NCBI GenBank assembly: GCA_001936135.1
Contig: CP012817.1
Coordinates: forward strand, 2,728,001-2,792,000
Length of the DNA: 64,000 nt
Direction of reading: 5' to 3'
Source of the DNA: Saccharomycopsis fibuligera x Saccharomycopsis cf. fibuligera
Taxonomy: Eukaryota > Ascomycota > Saccharomycetes > Ascoideales > Saccharomycopsidaceae
The position numbers and the translations under genes were made by a program. Positions 30,470 through 40,800 of the stretch are shown here, one piece after another. The notes below the pieces were generated by a model, which saw only the letters and a program-made list of their open reading frames with translations, did not search any database and was not told the origin of the DNA. Positions within the stretch are counted from its first letter, which is position 1, and each line of letters opens with the position of its first letter.

Positions 30470-32134
30470 TTAAACGTTGCCTAATTCTGCAAGCTTACGC
30501 AAGTTTTCTGTAAGCCGAGCTCTGAACTCCTCGGAATTTATGGCCGGATCTTGATCAGCAACACAGATATTGATTCCGTTTTTGGTGCTAGTGAGGACAG
30601 CGGAATGAGTACCGGTCATTGGACCAGGAGACGCAGTAAAGATAAGATCTTCAATCTGGTACTTATTGCTGGCATCTTCCTTATAGTCGATAAGATCCAC
30701 AAACCCAAGGTTAGTAAGGGCAAAATAGGTGTCGTCGTGGGTACCGATTTTTTGATCAAAGAATGTCTTTGCAGAAACTGCTTCAGATGCCAAGTAATAA
30801 CCAGAAAACCACTGTCTTGATCGAATCAATTTGTGTAAGAAGTTGTGGTACTTCTGGACAAGATTCCAACTAAAATTCTTGAATGGCTCAACATAAAATA
30901 CCACTGCATGGTCATGGAACCCATCTTTGAATTGACCTGTTTCTTTGGTGTACAGATCTGGCTTGGATAAGAAATTGCTGTGACCATACTTGAAATTTGG
31001 AAAAATATGTCTGAAGTTAGCAGCAGTGACGGTTTTCAAGTATTTGTTGGTGTATGCTTCAGGAGCAATTTCATGAATAGTAGAGAGGAAAACCATCATG
31101 AAAGTGGTTTGAAATTTGGTGTTATTGTTACGACATTGTTGAAGAATTTTGGCAGTGGTTTCAGGATCAATACGAATGTAGGACAATACTTGACCGCACA
31201 ATGGACTGTCTTTGCTGATGACATCTTGCTCCCTGACAAAAAACTTTTTGTTATCGAATTTTATAGGTTTCGTATCGACAAACTGCTGCTTGTGCATTTC
31301 GCCTTCAATCACTAATGGAAAAAGTTTAGGAAATTTGTTCAAAAAAAATCTCAAAATTGGTGCACCTATTTTTTCAGCTAAGCTTGGTTTGTAACCGGCA
31401 ATTTTGAATGAATCTGGAGTTATTGGATTTTCAAACTTGGATATATCTTTTTCCAAATTAAATAATTCCACCGCTTTCTTATTAGCAGCTGACTTTTCAA
31501 ACAAATCTTTAGCTTCATCAAGCTCTTTTTGAGTAGTATAGTTCAAAGATTCTACCAATTCTTTGCAGAAAACAGCTCCTGATGCACCATCACTAATTGG
31601 GTGATCAAATAACCATGAGAGCATTTTAATTTTAGGGAAATAAACAATTTTCCAACTTGGCTTTCCATTGTTTGGGTCTGCGTCGAAACGGTAGCTTGTT
31701 AATAAAGCAGAAAGCTCTTTGTTTTCGTAAGGATATTGATCAAATTTTTCGTTGAATTCAACCACGTTGTCATCAAATATGATTTTAGTTTTTGGAATGA
31801 ATCTTAAGTGGTGCTCTCTGTCAAACTCATCGTAAACACTCGTGATTGATTTTGGATACTTAAGTACAATCTTTCTCAAAGCCACATAAAATTGCTCTCT
31901 AGATATTGGTTTGTTAACAACAACGGACACGCCGAAACAGTTGAAAAGTCCGTGTTTGCTACTAAAGTAAAAGTTTCTTTCCAAAAACGGAGCTTTGTAA
32001 CTCAAATCATCTTTGGATGTCACAGGTCCTTGCTTTTGGACTGTTTGCTTTGTTTGAGCAAGGGTGGAACTCTTTTGGCTTGTTTCAGAAGCTGGAGAGC
32101 TGGATGGAGATGTCTGTGAATTTTCACTGGTCAT
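30470..32134 (-). CDS. alcohol acetyltransferase / Sli1-type N-acetyltransferase family protein
   Basis: 554 residues. The N-terminal ~45 residues are Ser/Thr/Gln-rich and disordered. The fold is BAHD/condensation-like: FYFSSKHGLFNCFGVSVVV strand, REQFYVALRKIVLKYPKS helix, and the catalytic motif WLFDHPISDGASG with His178 and Asp182 (HxxxD). TYFALTNLGFVDL and PGPMTGTHSAVLTSTKNG complete the acyl-CoA channel region. Known relatives make acetate esters from fusel alcohols (Atf1/2) or N-acetylate sphingoid analogues (Sli1). The substrate here cannot be told. The catalytic residues are intact, in contrast to the tandem copy downstream. Confidence 0.82.
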   Translation of the reverse strand: MTSENSQTSPSSSPASETSQKSSTLAQTKQTVQKQGPVTSKDDLSYKAPFLERNFYFSSKHGLFNCFGVSVVVNKPISREQFYVALRKIVLKYPKSITSVYDEFDREHHLRFIPKTKIIFDDNVVEFNEKFDQYPYENKELSALLTSYRFDADPNNGKPSWKIVYFPKIKMLSWLFDHPISDGASGAVFCKELVESLNYTTQKELDEAKDLFEKSAANKKAVELFNLEKDISKFENPITPDSFKIAGYKPSLAEKIGAPILRFFLNKFPKLFPLVIEGEMHKQQFVDTKPIKFDNKKFFVREQDVISKDSPLCGQVLSYIRIDPETTAKILQQCRNNNTKFQTTFMMVFLSTIHEIAPEAYTNKYLKTVTAANFRHIFPNFKYGHSNFLSKPDLYTKETGQFKDGFHDHAVVFYVEPFKNFSWNLVQKYHNFLHKLIRSRQWFSGYYLASEAVSAKTFFDQKIGTHDDTYFALTNLGFVDLIDYKEDASNKYQIEDLIFTASPGPMTGTHSAVLTSTKNGINICVADQDPAINSEEFRARLTENLRKLAELGNV

Positions 32135-33459
32135 GACTTATAATGTGTAGAAAGGTGTTATAACAAACTTACTAACCGATTTGAAAGAAACTCAAATAAA
32201 TACACAACAGGGAAGCGACAATCAGCTGAGCAATTTGCTGGCTTTTAAATAACATATAGTTAGATGACAGATTTATGAGACAACGGATGGCCTTACCCCA
32301 TAATAGACAGCCCTTCCAAAAAAAAAAATATTAATTTTTTCTTCTTGTAAGATTTTGTTTTCGTGTACTGCAGGGATCTGCCTTTCCTCATTTGGCATAC
32401 CAAAATGGCCATAGAGATTTTACAACTAGCGCTGAAAAAGATTGCGGAATTTATAGTGACTAAGACACTCTCGGAAAGAATATTCGGTAACCCCAATGAT
32501 ACCGAGGTCAAATGCCTGATACTGTCATAATATAACGTTGATTTAAGTGAAAATTTGGATGTTCTGTAACTGGATGATACGGCTGCTCAGCTGTGTTTTT
32601 TAATGCTCTATATTTTGGGCTCATTATGACTCCAACTTATCAATTATATTCTCAAAATATTCTAGATAAGGTCAAATGGTGCGGTTTTAGTAAAAACAAA
32701 TAGCCTTCTTACAAATACTCAATCCAGCAAAATTCAGAAATTTGTTTGGCCTTTACTTAAATAACTTTTATAAATTTGTAGAAATAAGATCTAGAGCACA
32801 ATGTATTATCTTGTCTTTTACGCGAATATCATTGGGACTTTTCAGATTCTGGTAAAAGTTATAATAAAGTGGTAAGACTAAGATTTTTGTTCCCTCGGGT
32901 ATTTTTTATTGTCAAATAGTTTAAATATAACTAACTATCATTCTTTTGTATATGATTGATGAAAAATTTCAAGGTTAGCAAAATGTTTGAAGATCAGTTT
33001 AAGATCTTCGTGCATACGACTACAGGAGACGCATATTCTAATGTGTATCAACGTACAATTCTGCGGATATAGGCGCTTTGATGCGTACTCTTTTAACCCA
33101 AAAAGGGGTCTCGTGGATCTTGATATTTGTTGATACGATATCCTGTATGTATATGCTATAATATGCATCCGTCATAGATATTGAAACTATAATACTAGAC
33201 GCACCACAACACCCCTCATAAGCTACAAACACCCTCTAAAGCTAGTCAAAACACAGAAAAAGACAGTGAAACAATATCTTAAGCTTAGCAAAAGAAAAAC
33301 AATCAATAAAAAATAGCATTAATGAATAATGGCACATTACTGACATCTTTGACAGACAGCCTGCCCTTATCTCTTATTATTATTACTCATTAATCTCAAT
33401 TTTTGGGTCTTCAGGTTCTTTTTTCTTCCTGTTTTCATATACTTGTTCTCCAATATACA
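32135..33459. promoter_or_regulatory. divergent intergenic region (acyltransferase / GPI17)
   Basis: 1.3 kb, AT-rich, between two divergent genes. Open frames at 32293-32511 and 32938-33232 lack coding character. A TACTAAC heptamer at 32170 has no matching splice donor or acceptor for either neighbour. No RNA gene was recognised. Confidence 0.5.
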
Positions 33460-35049
33460 ATGTCTGATGAAGCAAAGGTGGCGTCAGGCGCCAACAATCG
33501 AAATCAAGAGCCAAAACCAAAGTTCACTTTGCCTGTGGAGCCTAAACTGAAAATCTATATCAGATTTGTTACATACATTGTATTTTTTACCACAATATTT
33601 GCCTTCGGGCTTCCAATATGGTACAATACTACCAGCATTACTAGAGAATCGTTAATGGTTGACAAAATGATCCAATATGAAAAGACTACCCATGATAATG
33701 TCAAAATCCAAATACCGATTTACGTGAATCCTCCAGCCAACACTATGGATTCGTTGATCCAGCACTCCCAAAGCTTGGTGGATGCCAACTTGGCAACAGT
33801 GATTGACCATCTTGGTTTAGCCGGTAAGCTTAACTATCAACTCAACTTAATAAATAACAAGAATCAGTATGTTGATACCCTGGAAAACTATGTATTGAAT
33901 ATTAGACACTCTGAAGAAAATAGAGAATCATTGTACATTTCTCCGATATCCAAAGAAATCACGGTATTTACTTCAGATCAAGTCATTGCAAGTAATCACG
34001 TTGCAGACTTTATTGCCAAAGTGCTTGTTTATGAAGTGTTTAAGTACGAGTTAGAACTTTATGATCAAAAAAAAAGTAGTAACGTGGTATTTGATACCGC
34101 GGCTAATTACCATCTATCGTTTTTCCTCTTAAATGGTGATGGTGACTATGTTTCATGGGAGTTCAAGGATTTTTACCAAAAGTATTTGGTTAATTTTATT
34201 GATTTGATCTCAAGATTTTCCAATTTTACTATTGATTCACAAATTGAATATTATTCCACATTATCATCGATCCCTCAATTCGATGAAGCTGCTAATGCGT
34301 TTGTATTACACGAAGATGATACTTCAATTTTTGTAAATCACGAGAAATGGAATCTTGATAACAATGTTCTCATCCCACCAACTAATGATAAAGACTTGAC
34401 TTTTATTAATTTAATCTTATACATTCCTTCCAAAGAATTTCAGCCTTTAATTGTGGAAAATTCCAAAACCAATAGCTTCATTACACCACAATATGGCGGT
34501 ATTCAAATTTTGAATTTGAATACCGATGAAGGGAAAAACACGTTAACGGTCGAAGATTTGAAACCAATATTTGAGACATTTACTTCACAAATTTTCACAT
34601 TGTTGGGACTACCAAAACAGCCAAAATCCCCATACATTAGAGTGGATTTCTTGACAAGGTATTTCATTATTAACAATTTGCGCAAGTCCACTGAAAATTT
34701 GGGCTCATTGGTTAGACTCATTCAAAGTTTACCATCGATCTCCATTCCTAATAATACACAAAAGCATGTCAGTAATGTTTTTAATTCCATTGATGAGTCT
34801 ATTAAACAGTTGAATGGCCATTTGAATTTAACTGCTAGTGCTCATCATGCAAATAAAGCTTTGGTAGAGTCTAACTTGGCATTTTTTGAAAAAGAAATGG
34901 TACAGCAAATTTACTTTCCCGAGGAGCACAAGTTTGCAGTGTATAGCCCTTTACTTGGGCCAATTTTTACAATTTTGTTTCTCGGGTTTATCAGAATAAC
35001 TCAGGATATTAAAGCTTTGAGAAAGAGTTACAAAAAGAAGCAGCTTTAG
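33460..35049 (+). CDS. GPI17: GPI transamidase subunit Gpi17 (PIG-S)
   Basis: 529 residues from the ATG at 33460 (S. cerevisiae Gpi17 534). An upstream in-frame start at 33403 would add a short hydrophobic leader and is less likely. ER membrane subunit of the complex that attaches GPI anchors to proteins. A membrane helix near residues 37-57 (VTYIVFFTTIFAFGLPIW) is followed by the family motif YNTTSITRESL, a long lumenal domain with FINLILYIPSKEFQPL, an FITPQYGGIQILN strand and QIFTLLGLP. The second helix is near the C-terminus (SPLLGPIFTILFLGFIRI), with a short basic cytosolic tail KKKQL. GAA1, another subunit of the same complex, is 7.8 kb downstream. Confidence 0.93.
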   Translation: MSDEAKVASGANNRNQEPKPKFTLPVEPKLKIYIRFVTYIVFFTTIFAFGLPIWYNTTSITRESLMVDKMIQYEKTTHDNVKIQIPIYVNPPANTMDSLIQHSQSLVDANLATVIDHLGLAGKLNYQLNLINNKNQYVDTLENYVLNIRHSEENRESLYISPISKEITVFTSDQVIASNHVADFIAKVLVYEVFKYELELYDQKKSSNVVFDTAANYHLSFFLLNGDGDYVSWEFKDFYQKYLVNFIDLISRFSNFTIDSQIEYYSTLSSIPQFDEAANAFVLHEDDTSIFVNHEKWNLDNNVLIPPTNDKDLTFINLILYIPSKEFQPLIVENSKTNSFITPQYGGIQILNLNTDEGKNTLTVEDLKPIFETFTSQIFTLLGLPKQPKSPYIRVDFLTRYFIINNLRKSTENLGSLVRLIQSLPSISIPNNTQKHVSNVFNSIDESIKQLNGHLNLTASAHHANKALVESNLAFFEKEMVQQIYFPEEHKFAVYSPLLGPIFTILFLGFIRITQDIKALRKSYKKKQL

Positions 35050-35065
35050 CAAACTTCATTCAGTA

Positions 35066-35097
<32 letters not shown>
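35066..35097. repeat. (AAT)n microsatellite
   Basis: About ten trinucleotide units in the 169-bp convergent gap between GPI17 and MRPL1. Confidence 0.9.
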
Positions 35098-35098
<1 letters not shown>

Positions 35099-35218
35099 GA
35101 TGTATATTATGTACATGATTGTTTATAATGTATGCTGATCTTGATGACCACTTAAAGACAAAATTGTACCTTTTTTTGTTTTTTAAAAATAGTGTGCGAC
35201 AAAAGACCAACAACTAAA

Positions 35219-36145
35219 TTAGAAACTTATTACAAACCCAGGCCCATTAGTGGAAGAAATCGTAGTTTCCCCAATAATTGGAGGTTTTTTAGACTTAACA
35301 GTAGTAGCAGCTGATTTAACAGCCTGAGAGGCCGCAATCACATTCTTGATAATTTCTGAATCGCTGAAACTTGCTCTGCCAATAGCAATAGACAACAAGT
35401 TAGATTTTTGCTTGAACGGCATAGTTCCCAATGATTGTGACAATGCGGTTTCCAAATCACTAGTGACAGTCCCCTTTTTGGCATTCGGCATTAAACCTTT
35501 AGGGCCTAATGATCTAGCAAGAGGGGCCAATGAACCAGTGAGCTCTGGGGTAGCAAAAGCTTTGTTAAACCCACCAAGCGACACATTACCTTCTTTGATT
35601 TGTTCAATCAATTCAGCACCACCTACTAATGCTGCTCCATTATCTTTGGCAATCTGTGCTTGTTCTGCATCTGAAGTAAAAACCAAAATTTGAATATCCT
35701 TGAGAGGTTTGGGAAAACGGATAGCGCCTTGGAGTGGCTGAGTACCCTTTTCAGCAATAATTTGTGACGTTACGGTAATGGTGCTGGCTTCGTTGGATCT
35801 ACCAACTTCAGCGGCTCTAAGGTAACGTAAGGCAGTAGGCAAATCAGCATATAATGGAGATTTTTGGGGTGGAGTTTTGGCCTGGATACGCTTTTTTGCC
35901 AAACTGCGAGCAGCTCTTTTTCTGGCTAATTCTCTGTTGGAAGAATCTTTTGGAGCTGCAGCAGAACTAGTAGTAGAAAAGCCGGCTTTTTGCTGTTGTA
36001 AATGTATCTGGTTGTTATTGAACAGTTTATTGTTGTAATTATTGTTGATAGTTTGTGATAGTATAAGGGGGCTAGAACCTTTTTGGAAAGCACAGTTCAA
36101 GGACACCGGAGCCCTTGCTACACTTCTGCAAAATTTCGTCAACAT
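35219..36145 (-). CDS. MRPL1: mitochondrial large-subunit ribosomal protein uL1m
   Basis: 308 residues (S. cerevisiae Mrpl1 285). A basic, Asn/Gln-rich mitochondrial presequence extends to about residue 60. The L1 domain contains ALRYLRAAEVGRSNEA, the nucleotide-binding-like IRFPKPLKDIQILVFT strand, and the hallmark LARSLGPKGLMPNAKKGTVTSDL. The C-terminus ends SSTNGPGFVISF. It is part of the L1 stalk that helps release deacylated tRNA. Its stop lies 169 bp from the stop of GPI17. Confidence 0.95.
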   Translation of the reverse strand: MLTKFCRSVARAPVSLNCAFQKGSSPLILSQTINNNYNNKLFNNNQIHLQQQKAGFSTTSSAAAPKDSSNRELARKRAARSLAKKRIQAKTPPQKSPLYADLPTALRYLRAAEVGRSNEASTITVTSQIIAEKGTQPLQGAIRFPKPLKDIQILVFTSDAEQAQIAKDNGAALVGGAELIEQIKEGNVSLGGFNKAFATPELTGSLAPLARSLGPKGLMPNAKKGTVTSDLETALSQSLGTMPFKQKSNLLSIAIGRASFSDSEIIKNVIAASQAVKSAATTVKSKKPPIIGETTISSTNGPGFVISF

Positions 36146-37144
36146 CCTTTGGTATTTATTGTGGTGAAAGTGAAGGGTGGGCGAATTTATTTAGATAAAC
36201 TATGGCAGTGCACTCATTCACTATTACTTTAGCCATAATACAATCATTTTTGGTCAATTTTTTCATCTTGATTTTTCATTTTGATTTTCGTAGTACTGAA
36301 AAAAAACTAAAAAATTGCGATACATTGAACGGGGCTCGTAACGTGCAGCTATGAAAATAATGCGACGATGTTATCACTACCAATGGAATATAATTACTGG
36401 TATACTTAAAGATGGAGACACGAGAACACGGCCAAGATAAAATCGAATTGTTTAAATAACTGGATCGTTTTGATATCACAATTTGGCTTTGTTTGTATCA
36501 AAGTTGCATTTAAGGTATTTTATATAGCCGGGACGTTGTGCTGTAGCCCATAAGTGCCTTTCCGGGAATCAGTTGAGAAAGTATTAGGATGAACAAATAA
36601 ATTCTACACATAGGCAACGAGTGTAAACGAAAGAGAATTTGTCAATTATATGTACAAGTCGTGATCACTATAATGTACTAGCGGAGAAAAAAAAAGTAAT
36701 TGAGAAGTAAAATAAAAAAAGGAACATAGAAAAAAGTGGAGAGAAAAAAGTAGATAAAAAAGAATATACAGACGTGAAGGTAGAGATGAGAGGAGATGAG
36801 TCGAGGGAATGGTGACATTGACATAACAAAAAGAAAAATGTAGAAGTAAAGTGAAAATGCGAATCTCTAAATTATTATGGTGGTCGGGTTGACTGATTGG
36901 TACTTTATGCGTTATAAGGACAGTGAATCTTTTATGAACAGTTTCTGCCAATCAGTTTAAAAGCTCTGATTGTCGTCAATCATGGATGAGAAAGTCAAAA
37001 AACTTGCAAAAATAATAAGATTGCCTAGTAAATTGTAATTAAAAACTTGACTGAAAACTTCTTTTGTAAATCACACTAGGCTCAACCTTGCAAAGCTCAC
37101 AGACACACCAACTTGAAAGTCATTCTAAACAGGCAGATAAAGCA

Positions 37145-37180
<36 letters not shown>

Positions 37181-37198
37181 TCAAACAAAACACTTAAA
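36146..37198. other. intergenic with 32-bp A-run
   Basis: 1.05 kb between two co-directional mitoribosomal genes. It holds an A-run at 37147-37178 only 20 bp beyond the stop of the bL34m gene, and an A/G-rich stretch around 36680-36790. A 101-codon minus frame (36646-36951) is low-complexity Leu/Phe/Ser and not accepted. No RNA gene was recognised. Confidence 0.5.
37147..37178. repeat. poly-A run, 32 bp
   Basis: Homopolymer immediately downstream of the bL34m gene. Confidence 0.9.
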
Positions 37199-37561
37199 TT
37201 AGTGAGTCAAGTACCATCTGCCCTTTTCTTTTCTTCTGGAAACAATTTTTCTACCAGCTTTAGTCTTGAGTCTAGACAAAAATCCAAATCTTCTTTTTCT
37301 TTTCAACGTACTAGGCTGGAAGGTGTTACCTCTTGACTTCCATCTTCTCTGTAACATGCCGAGACCAATCACATTATTGTTGACGAGTTTGCTTGTGCTG
37401 CCAATAGCGGTGGAATTTATTGCAGAGGTAGAAGTAGTAGGCAATAAGAATGGGGAAAATGAAGTGAGGGTGGTGAGGAAACGACGACTGCTGATGGCAG
37501 ATGCTGGTGAAACAGCAGCAGAAAGGACCCCTGTGAGTTTTGTCAAATTAGCAAACAACAT
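37199..37561 (-). CDS. mitochondrial large-subunit ribosomal protein bL34m
   Basis: 120 residues. The N-terminal ~70 residues are a Ser/Thr/Leu-rich mitochondrial presequence ([20 protein letters not shown]). The C-terminal 46 residues are the entire bL34 signature: [20 protein letters not shown] followed by [20 protein letters not shown]. In bacteria this is one of the smallest, most basic 50S proteins. The yeast counterpart of about 105 residues is YDR115W/MRX14. The gene is divergent from RPA14 with 304 bp between the starts. Confidence 0.95.
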   Translation of the reverse strand: MLFANLTKLTGVLSAAVSPASAISSRRFLTTLTSFSPFLLPTTSTSAINSTAIGSTSKLVNNNVIGLGMLQRRWKSRGNTFQPSTLKRKRRFGFLSRLKTKAGRKIVSRRKEKGRWYLTH

Positions 37562-37865
37562 GATATAATCTATTTTATTGTGAGTGCGGTGGTAGTGGTT
37601 GCCTATCTGCTGAAAAAGCTGGTCTGATGATCAATCAACGTCTTGTCGTTGTCGCTATTTTACTGTTTCTGTTTCCAATTTTTTTTTCAATATTTTTTGA
37701 CTTTCTATCGAAGCAGTTCCGACTGTGTCACGTTTGCGCTTCCGAAACTCGCTCATCGCGGAAGAAAAATAAATAAAAAAAAAAAAATTTCATTCAAATT
37801 CACTACACAAGATATACAAAGACAACGAAAAGTACAACAATTACAGTATCAATAATAACCACGAA
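37562..37865. promoter_or_regulatory. divergent bL34m/RPA14 promoter with PAC motif
   Basis: 304 bp between start codons. CTCATCGC at 37752-37759 is the reverse complement of GCGATGAG, the PAC element of RNA polymerase I/III subunit and ribosome-biogenesis promoters. An A-run followed by ATTTCA (about 37777-37794) is a partial RRPE-like match. Both sit on the RPA14 side, about 70-115 bp from its start. Confidence 0.65.
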
Positions 37866-38615
37866 ATGGCAAGTTTAAGACCAAGAAGATCAAACTTTAC
37901 TGCCGTCACAGCACCAACTGTCATACGAGTCGACCGCCATGCCAGTACCTCCTTGACCGACAGCGAAGCTCAAGAACTACTCAGTGCCTTCTTAGCCGAA
38001 AGAGAATCAACCCAAGCACAAGATGCTCTAAATTCTGCTTTTGCTGGCAGCAAGACCGACGGAGAAAATAGCGTTGGTGCCGCTGACAATTCTGGGGCTA
38101 GTGGGGCTGCTAATGCTGCGGTGATATCTCAGTTAAAACGCATCCAGAGAGAATTGAGAGGATTGCCGCCAACGTTAGAGTCTAGTGCATTGTTTGCAAA
38201 GAAGGGGAAAAATGGTAATGGTAATGGCAATGGCAATAATAAGAAAGATGCCGTGCAGCAGGAGAAACCAAAGAGTAATAAGCACAAAACGTTTGATGAC
38301 GATGAGGAGGATGTTAAGGAAGAGAGAAATGAGGACAATATCGAGACAAAGAGTGACAAAGAGAAGGAAGAACTAGCGCAAGAGCAAGAAGTGAAAGAGG
38401 AACCAGAACAGCCTGAGTTCAAGACAGAAGAAGAAAAAGAAGAACACGAAGAAGAAATAAAACCAGTAAAGAAAGAAAAAAAGGACAAGAAAGAAAAGAA
38501 GGACAAGAAAGAAAAAAAGGAGAAAAAGGAAAAGAAAGAAAAGAAGAGAAAGAGCGAGGGCGAAGGTAGTAAGGAGAGCAAGAAATCAAAGAAAGCGAAG
38601 GCGGAATCTGACTAG
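37866..38615 (+). CDS. RPA14: RNA polymerase I subunit A14 with long Lys/Glu tail
   Basis: 249 residues, against 137 for S. cerevisiae Rpa14. The first ~105 residues match the family: TAPTVIRVDRHASTSLTDSEAQELLSAFLAERES is the A14 N-terminal strand-helix, and ISQLKRIQRELRGLPP corresponds to the conserved SQLKRIQRDFKGLPP helix. Rpa14 pairs with Rpa43 on the Pol I stalk (archaeal F/E, Rpb4/7-like). The remaining ~140 residues are a highly charged extension, Glu/Asp-rich then a near-perfect KKEKKDKKEKK repeat ending in a basic KRKSEGEG...KKSKKAKA stretch, reminiscent of nucleolar NLS tails. A PAC site lies upstream and IMP4 is the next gene downstream. Confidence 0.85.
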   Translation: MASLRPRRSNFTAVTAPTVIRVDRHASTSLTDSEAQELLSAFLAERESTQAQDALNSAFAGSKTDGENSVGAADNSGASGAANAAVISQLKRIQRELRGLPPTLESSALFAKKGKNGNGNGNGNNKKDAVQQEKPKSNKHKTFDDDEEDVKEERNEDNIETKSDKEKEELAQEQEVKEEPEQPEFKTEEEKEEHEEEIKPVKKEKKDKKEKKDKKEKKEKKEKKEKKRKSEGEGSKESKKSKKAKAESD

Positions 38616-38897
38616 ATGGTTGTTTGTTGTCAAATTTTAGACTGTTTTTACTATTAAATTTATGTTTTGTTGATAATGTTTTGCCTGTAGTGTTATATTC
38701 TCTTCATGTTGACATTGAGAGCCACTGTACTGGTATGTTTGTCACGTGCGATGGTTGTAAAAAAATTTTTATTTTTGTTTGAGTTTCCAGATGAGATAGT
38801 TATATCCTTAGAAACAAATACACAACCAGACACAATATATTATTTGCGACACAGTGAACAGGCCAACATTAGACGCCACATATACTAGCTAGCAAAA
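38616..38897. promoter_or_regulatory. IMP4 promoter: Cbf1, RRPE and PAC-like motifs
   Basis: 282 bp between RPA14 and IMP4. GTCACGTG at 38741-38748 is a full Cbf1 motif; AAAAATTTTT at 38761-38770 matches the RRPE core; GATGAGAT at 38790-38797 matches the core of PAC. The order and the 100-160 bp distance from the ATG fit a ribosome-biogenesis promoter. Confidence 0.65.
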
Positions 38898-39755
38898 ATG
38901 ATCAGAAGACAAGCCCGTGAGAGAAGAGAATACCTCTACCGCAAAGCTCTCGAGCTACAAGAATCCTCCCTTCAACAAAAGAGACAGCAGATCAAGGCTG
39001 CCCTCGCTAGCGGCAAGCCACTTCCTAAAGAAATTGCTGAAGACGAATCACTACAAAAGGATTACCTTTACGATGAATCGGTACAAGAAACCGTTGACGA
39101 TGAATATGCTGCCCTTAGTGGCATTCAGGAGCCAAAAGTTGTGGTAACCACTTCAAGAGATCCAAGTTCTCGATTGCTTCAATTTTCTAAAGAAATCAAA
39201 CTTTTATTCCCAACTTCAGTCAAACTTAATCGTGGTAATTATATCATGCCGTCACTTGTTAACGCTTGTAAAGCATCAGGGACTACTGATATAGTGGTGG
39301 TTCACGAACATCGTGGGGTGCCTACTTCCTTGACTGTGTCGCATTTGCCTCATGGGCCAACTGCCTATTTCACCATTCATAACGCAGTACTAAAACACGA
39401 TATTTTCAATGCTGGTAATCAATCAGAAGCTCACCCACATTTGATCTTTGAAAATTTCACTTCCAAGTTGGGCCAAAGAGTGGTGACAATTTTAAAACAC
39501 ATGTTCCCTCCGGGAGTCAAAAAAGATAGTCCTAGAGTGATTACTTTCGTTAATAATGGGGATTTTATTAGTGTTAGACAACATGTGTATGTGAGAACTA
39601 AGGAAGGAGTGGAAATTGCTGAAGTGGGACCAAGATTTGAACTAAAGCTTTATGAGCTTCGGTTGGGCACTTTGGAGAATAAGGATGCTGATGTGGAGTG
39701 GCAGTTGAGGCGTTTTGTTAGAACTGCTAATAGAAAAGATTATCTTGCAGAGTAA
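38898..39755 (+). CDS. IMP4: U3 snoRNP protein Imp4 (Brix domain)
   Basis: 285 residues (S. cerevisiae Imp4 290). A component of the Mpp10-Imp3-Imp4 complex of the small-subunit processome, needed for 18S rRNA processing and U3-pre-rRNA pairing. The start [22 protein letters not shown] is the family N-terminal helix. The Brix domain (about 80-270) includes [81 protein letters not shown] and [17 protein letters not shown]. It is complete and tandem to RPA14. Confidence 0.97.
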   Translation: MIRRQARERREYLYRKALELQESSLQQKRQQIKAALASGKPLPKEIAEDESLQKDYLYDESVQETVDDEYAALSGIQEPKVVVTTSRDPSSRLLQFSKEIKLLFPTSVKLNRGNYIMPSLVNACKASGTTDIVVVHEHRGVPTSLTVSHLPHGPTAYFTIHNAVLKHDIFNAGNQSEAHPHLIFENFTSKLGQRVVTILKHMFPPGVKKDSPRVITFVNNGDFISVRQHVYVRTKEGVEIAEVGPRFELKLYELRLGTLENKDADVEWQLRRFVRTANRKDYLAE

Positions 39756-40800
39756 GCTATATCTAGCCGGCCATAGCCCATATGTTGGACTATTTCTGAG
39801 CTCTGCATTCGCATATATAATTTTTTTTTCTTTTATTTTCACTTCTTTAGGTTAGGTCAGTTGGCATTTGTTCTAATTTTTCTACTTACTTCATTTACTT
39901 TGTCACTCACTTGTTCATCTTGGTTTATCAATTAATTGGCATGTTTTCGCAACCACTTTAGTGTGCATTGCAACGCTTTTTACGCACTGTAATTCAACAG
40001 ACATTAACTGTTTAGACATGAATTCCTGTATCATTCAATGTTCTTATTTTCAGTTTCCTTTTTCAATTACTATTTTTCAAATTTTTTTTATTTTTATTTT
40101 TTTTTCTTTTGATCATCGGTGATAGCTTCAAGCCGGAGTAGTACACAATAGCATAACCTTATCAAATTCAAACAGCACCGTGATATTCCCGTTCCTACTA
40201 CGACCACTACCAGGATTTGGCTTTGAACATCTTGACCAAATGCGACTGCTGCTCCGATAAATTTGCCTGAAAGCAGTAGTAGCAGCCAAAACAGCGCCAG
40301 AAAGTGGGAGGAGTGCATCCTAAGTCTTCCTCAGACTTCCGCGCTACATGCCTCATAGGGAAGCGTGGGGGTTGATAGTACAGTGGACGAGCGGAACCTA
40401 TCGCCGGTGCAGGCGACAGCAAATTGGGCCATATTTGGATTGAAGAAAGGAAGTCTCTGTAGAGAAAACGGTAAAGAGGTTTGGAAATCAAAACAGCCAA
40501 TTATAAAGGAAAAGGTAAGGAGAAGCAGAGGGTGCAATGGTGGATATTGGCGGTGGTTTGGTAGATAGGACGCGTGACTGTCGGCCAGTGTTAGTCACTG
40601 CGAAGGAAGGAACAAAGCATTGCGCTTTTTTAAACTGCTGAAATCGCGGTTTCCCCATCCATGGAAACTCTTGCGCAATAGGAAGAATCGCCAACATCCA
40701 CGCTCTCTGTCTCTCCCACCTCCACTCCCACTCCCACTCCCACTCAGATAAAGGCTTTGATTGTCTGTCACATATCTCATTGTTTCTATAAATCTCTGCC
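39756..40800. promoter_or_regulatory. upstream region of the alanine aminotransferase gene
   Basis: 1.05 kb between IMP4 and ALT1. The distal half is AT-rich. The proximal half (40200-40750) is more GC-rich and carries several overlapping open frames without coding character. Four perfect copies of CCACTC lie at 40722-40745, 56 bp from the start. No RNA gene was seen. Confidence 0.5.
40722..40745. repeat. 4x CCACTC repeat
   Basis: Perfect hexamer repeat within the likely 5' untranslated region or core promoter of the aminotransferase gene. Confidence 0.9.

Noticed and set aside
32170-32176. TACTAAC heptamer upstream of the acyltransferase gene
   Set aside because: On the plus strand, opposite to the nearby gene, and more than 1.2 kb from GPI17, which already has a sound unspliced start.
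36646-36951. 101-codon minus frame between the two mitoribosomal genes
   Set aside because: Low-complexity Leu/Phe/Ser from a purine-rich plus strand; no homology recognised.
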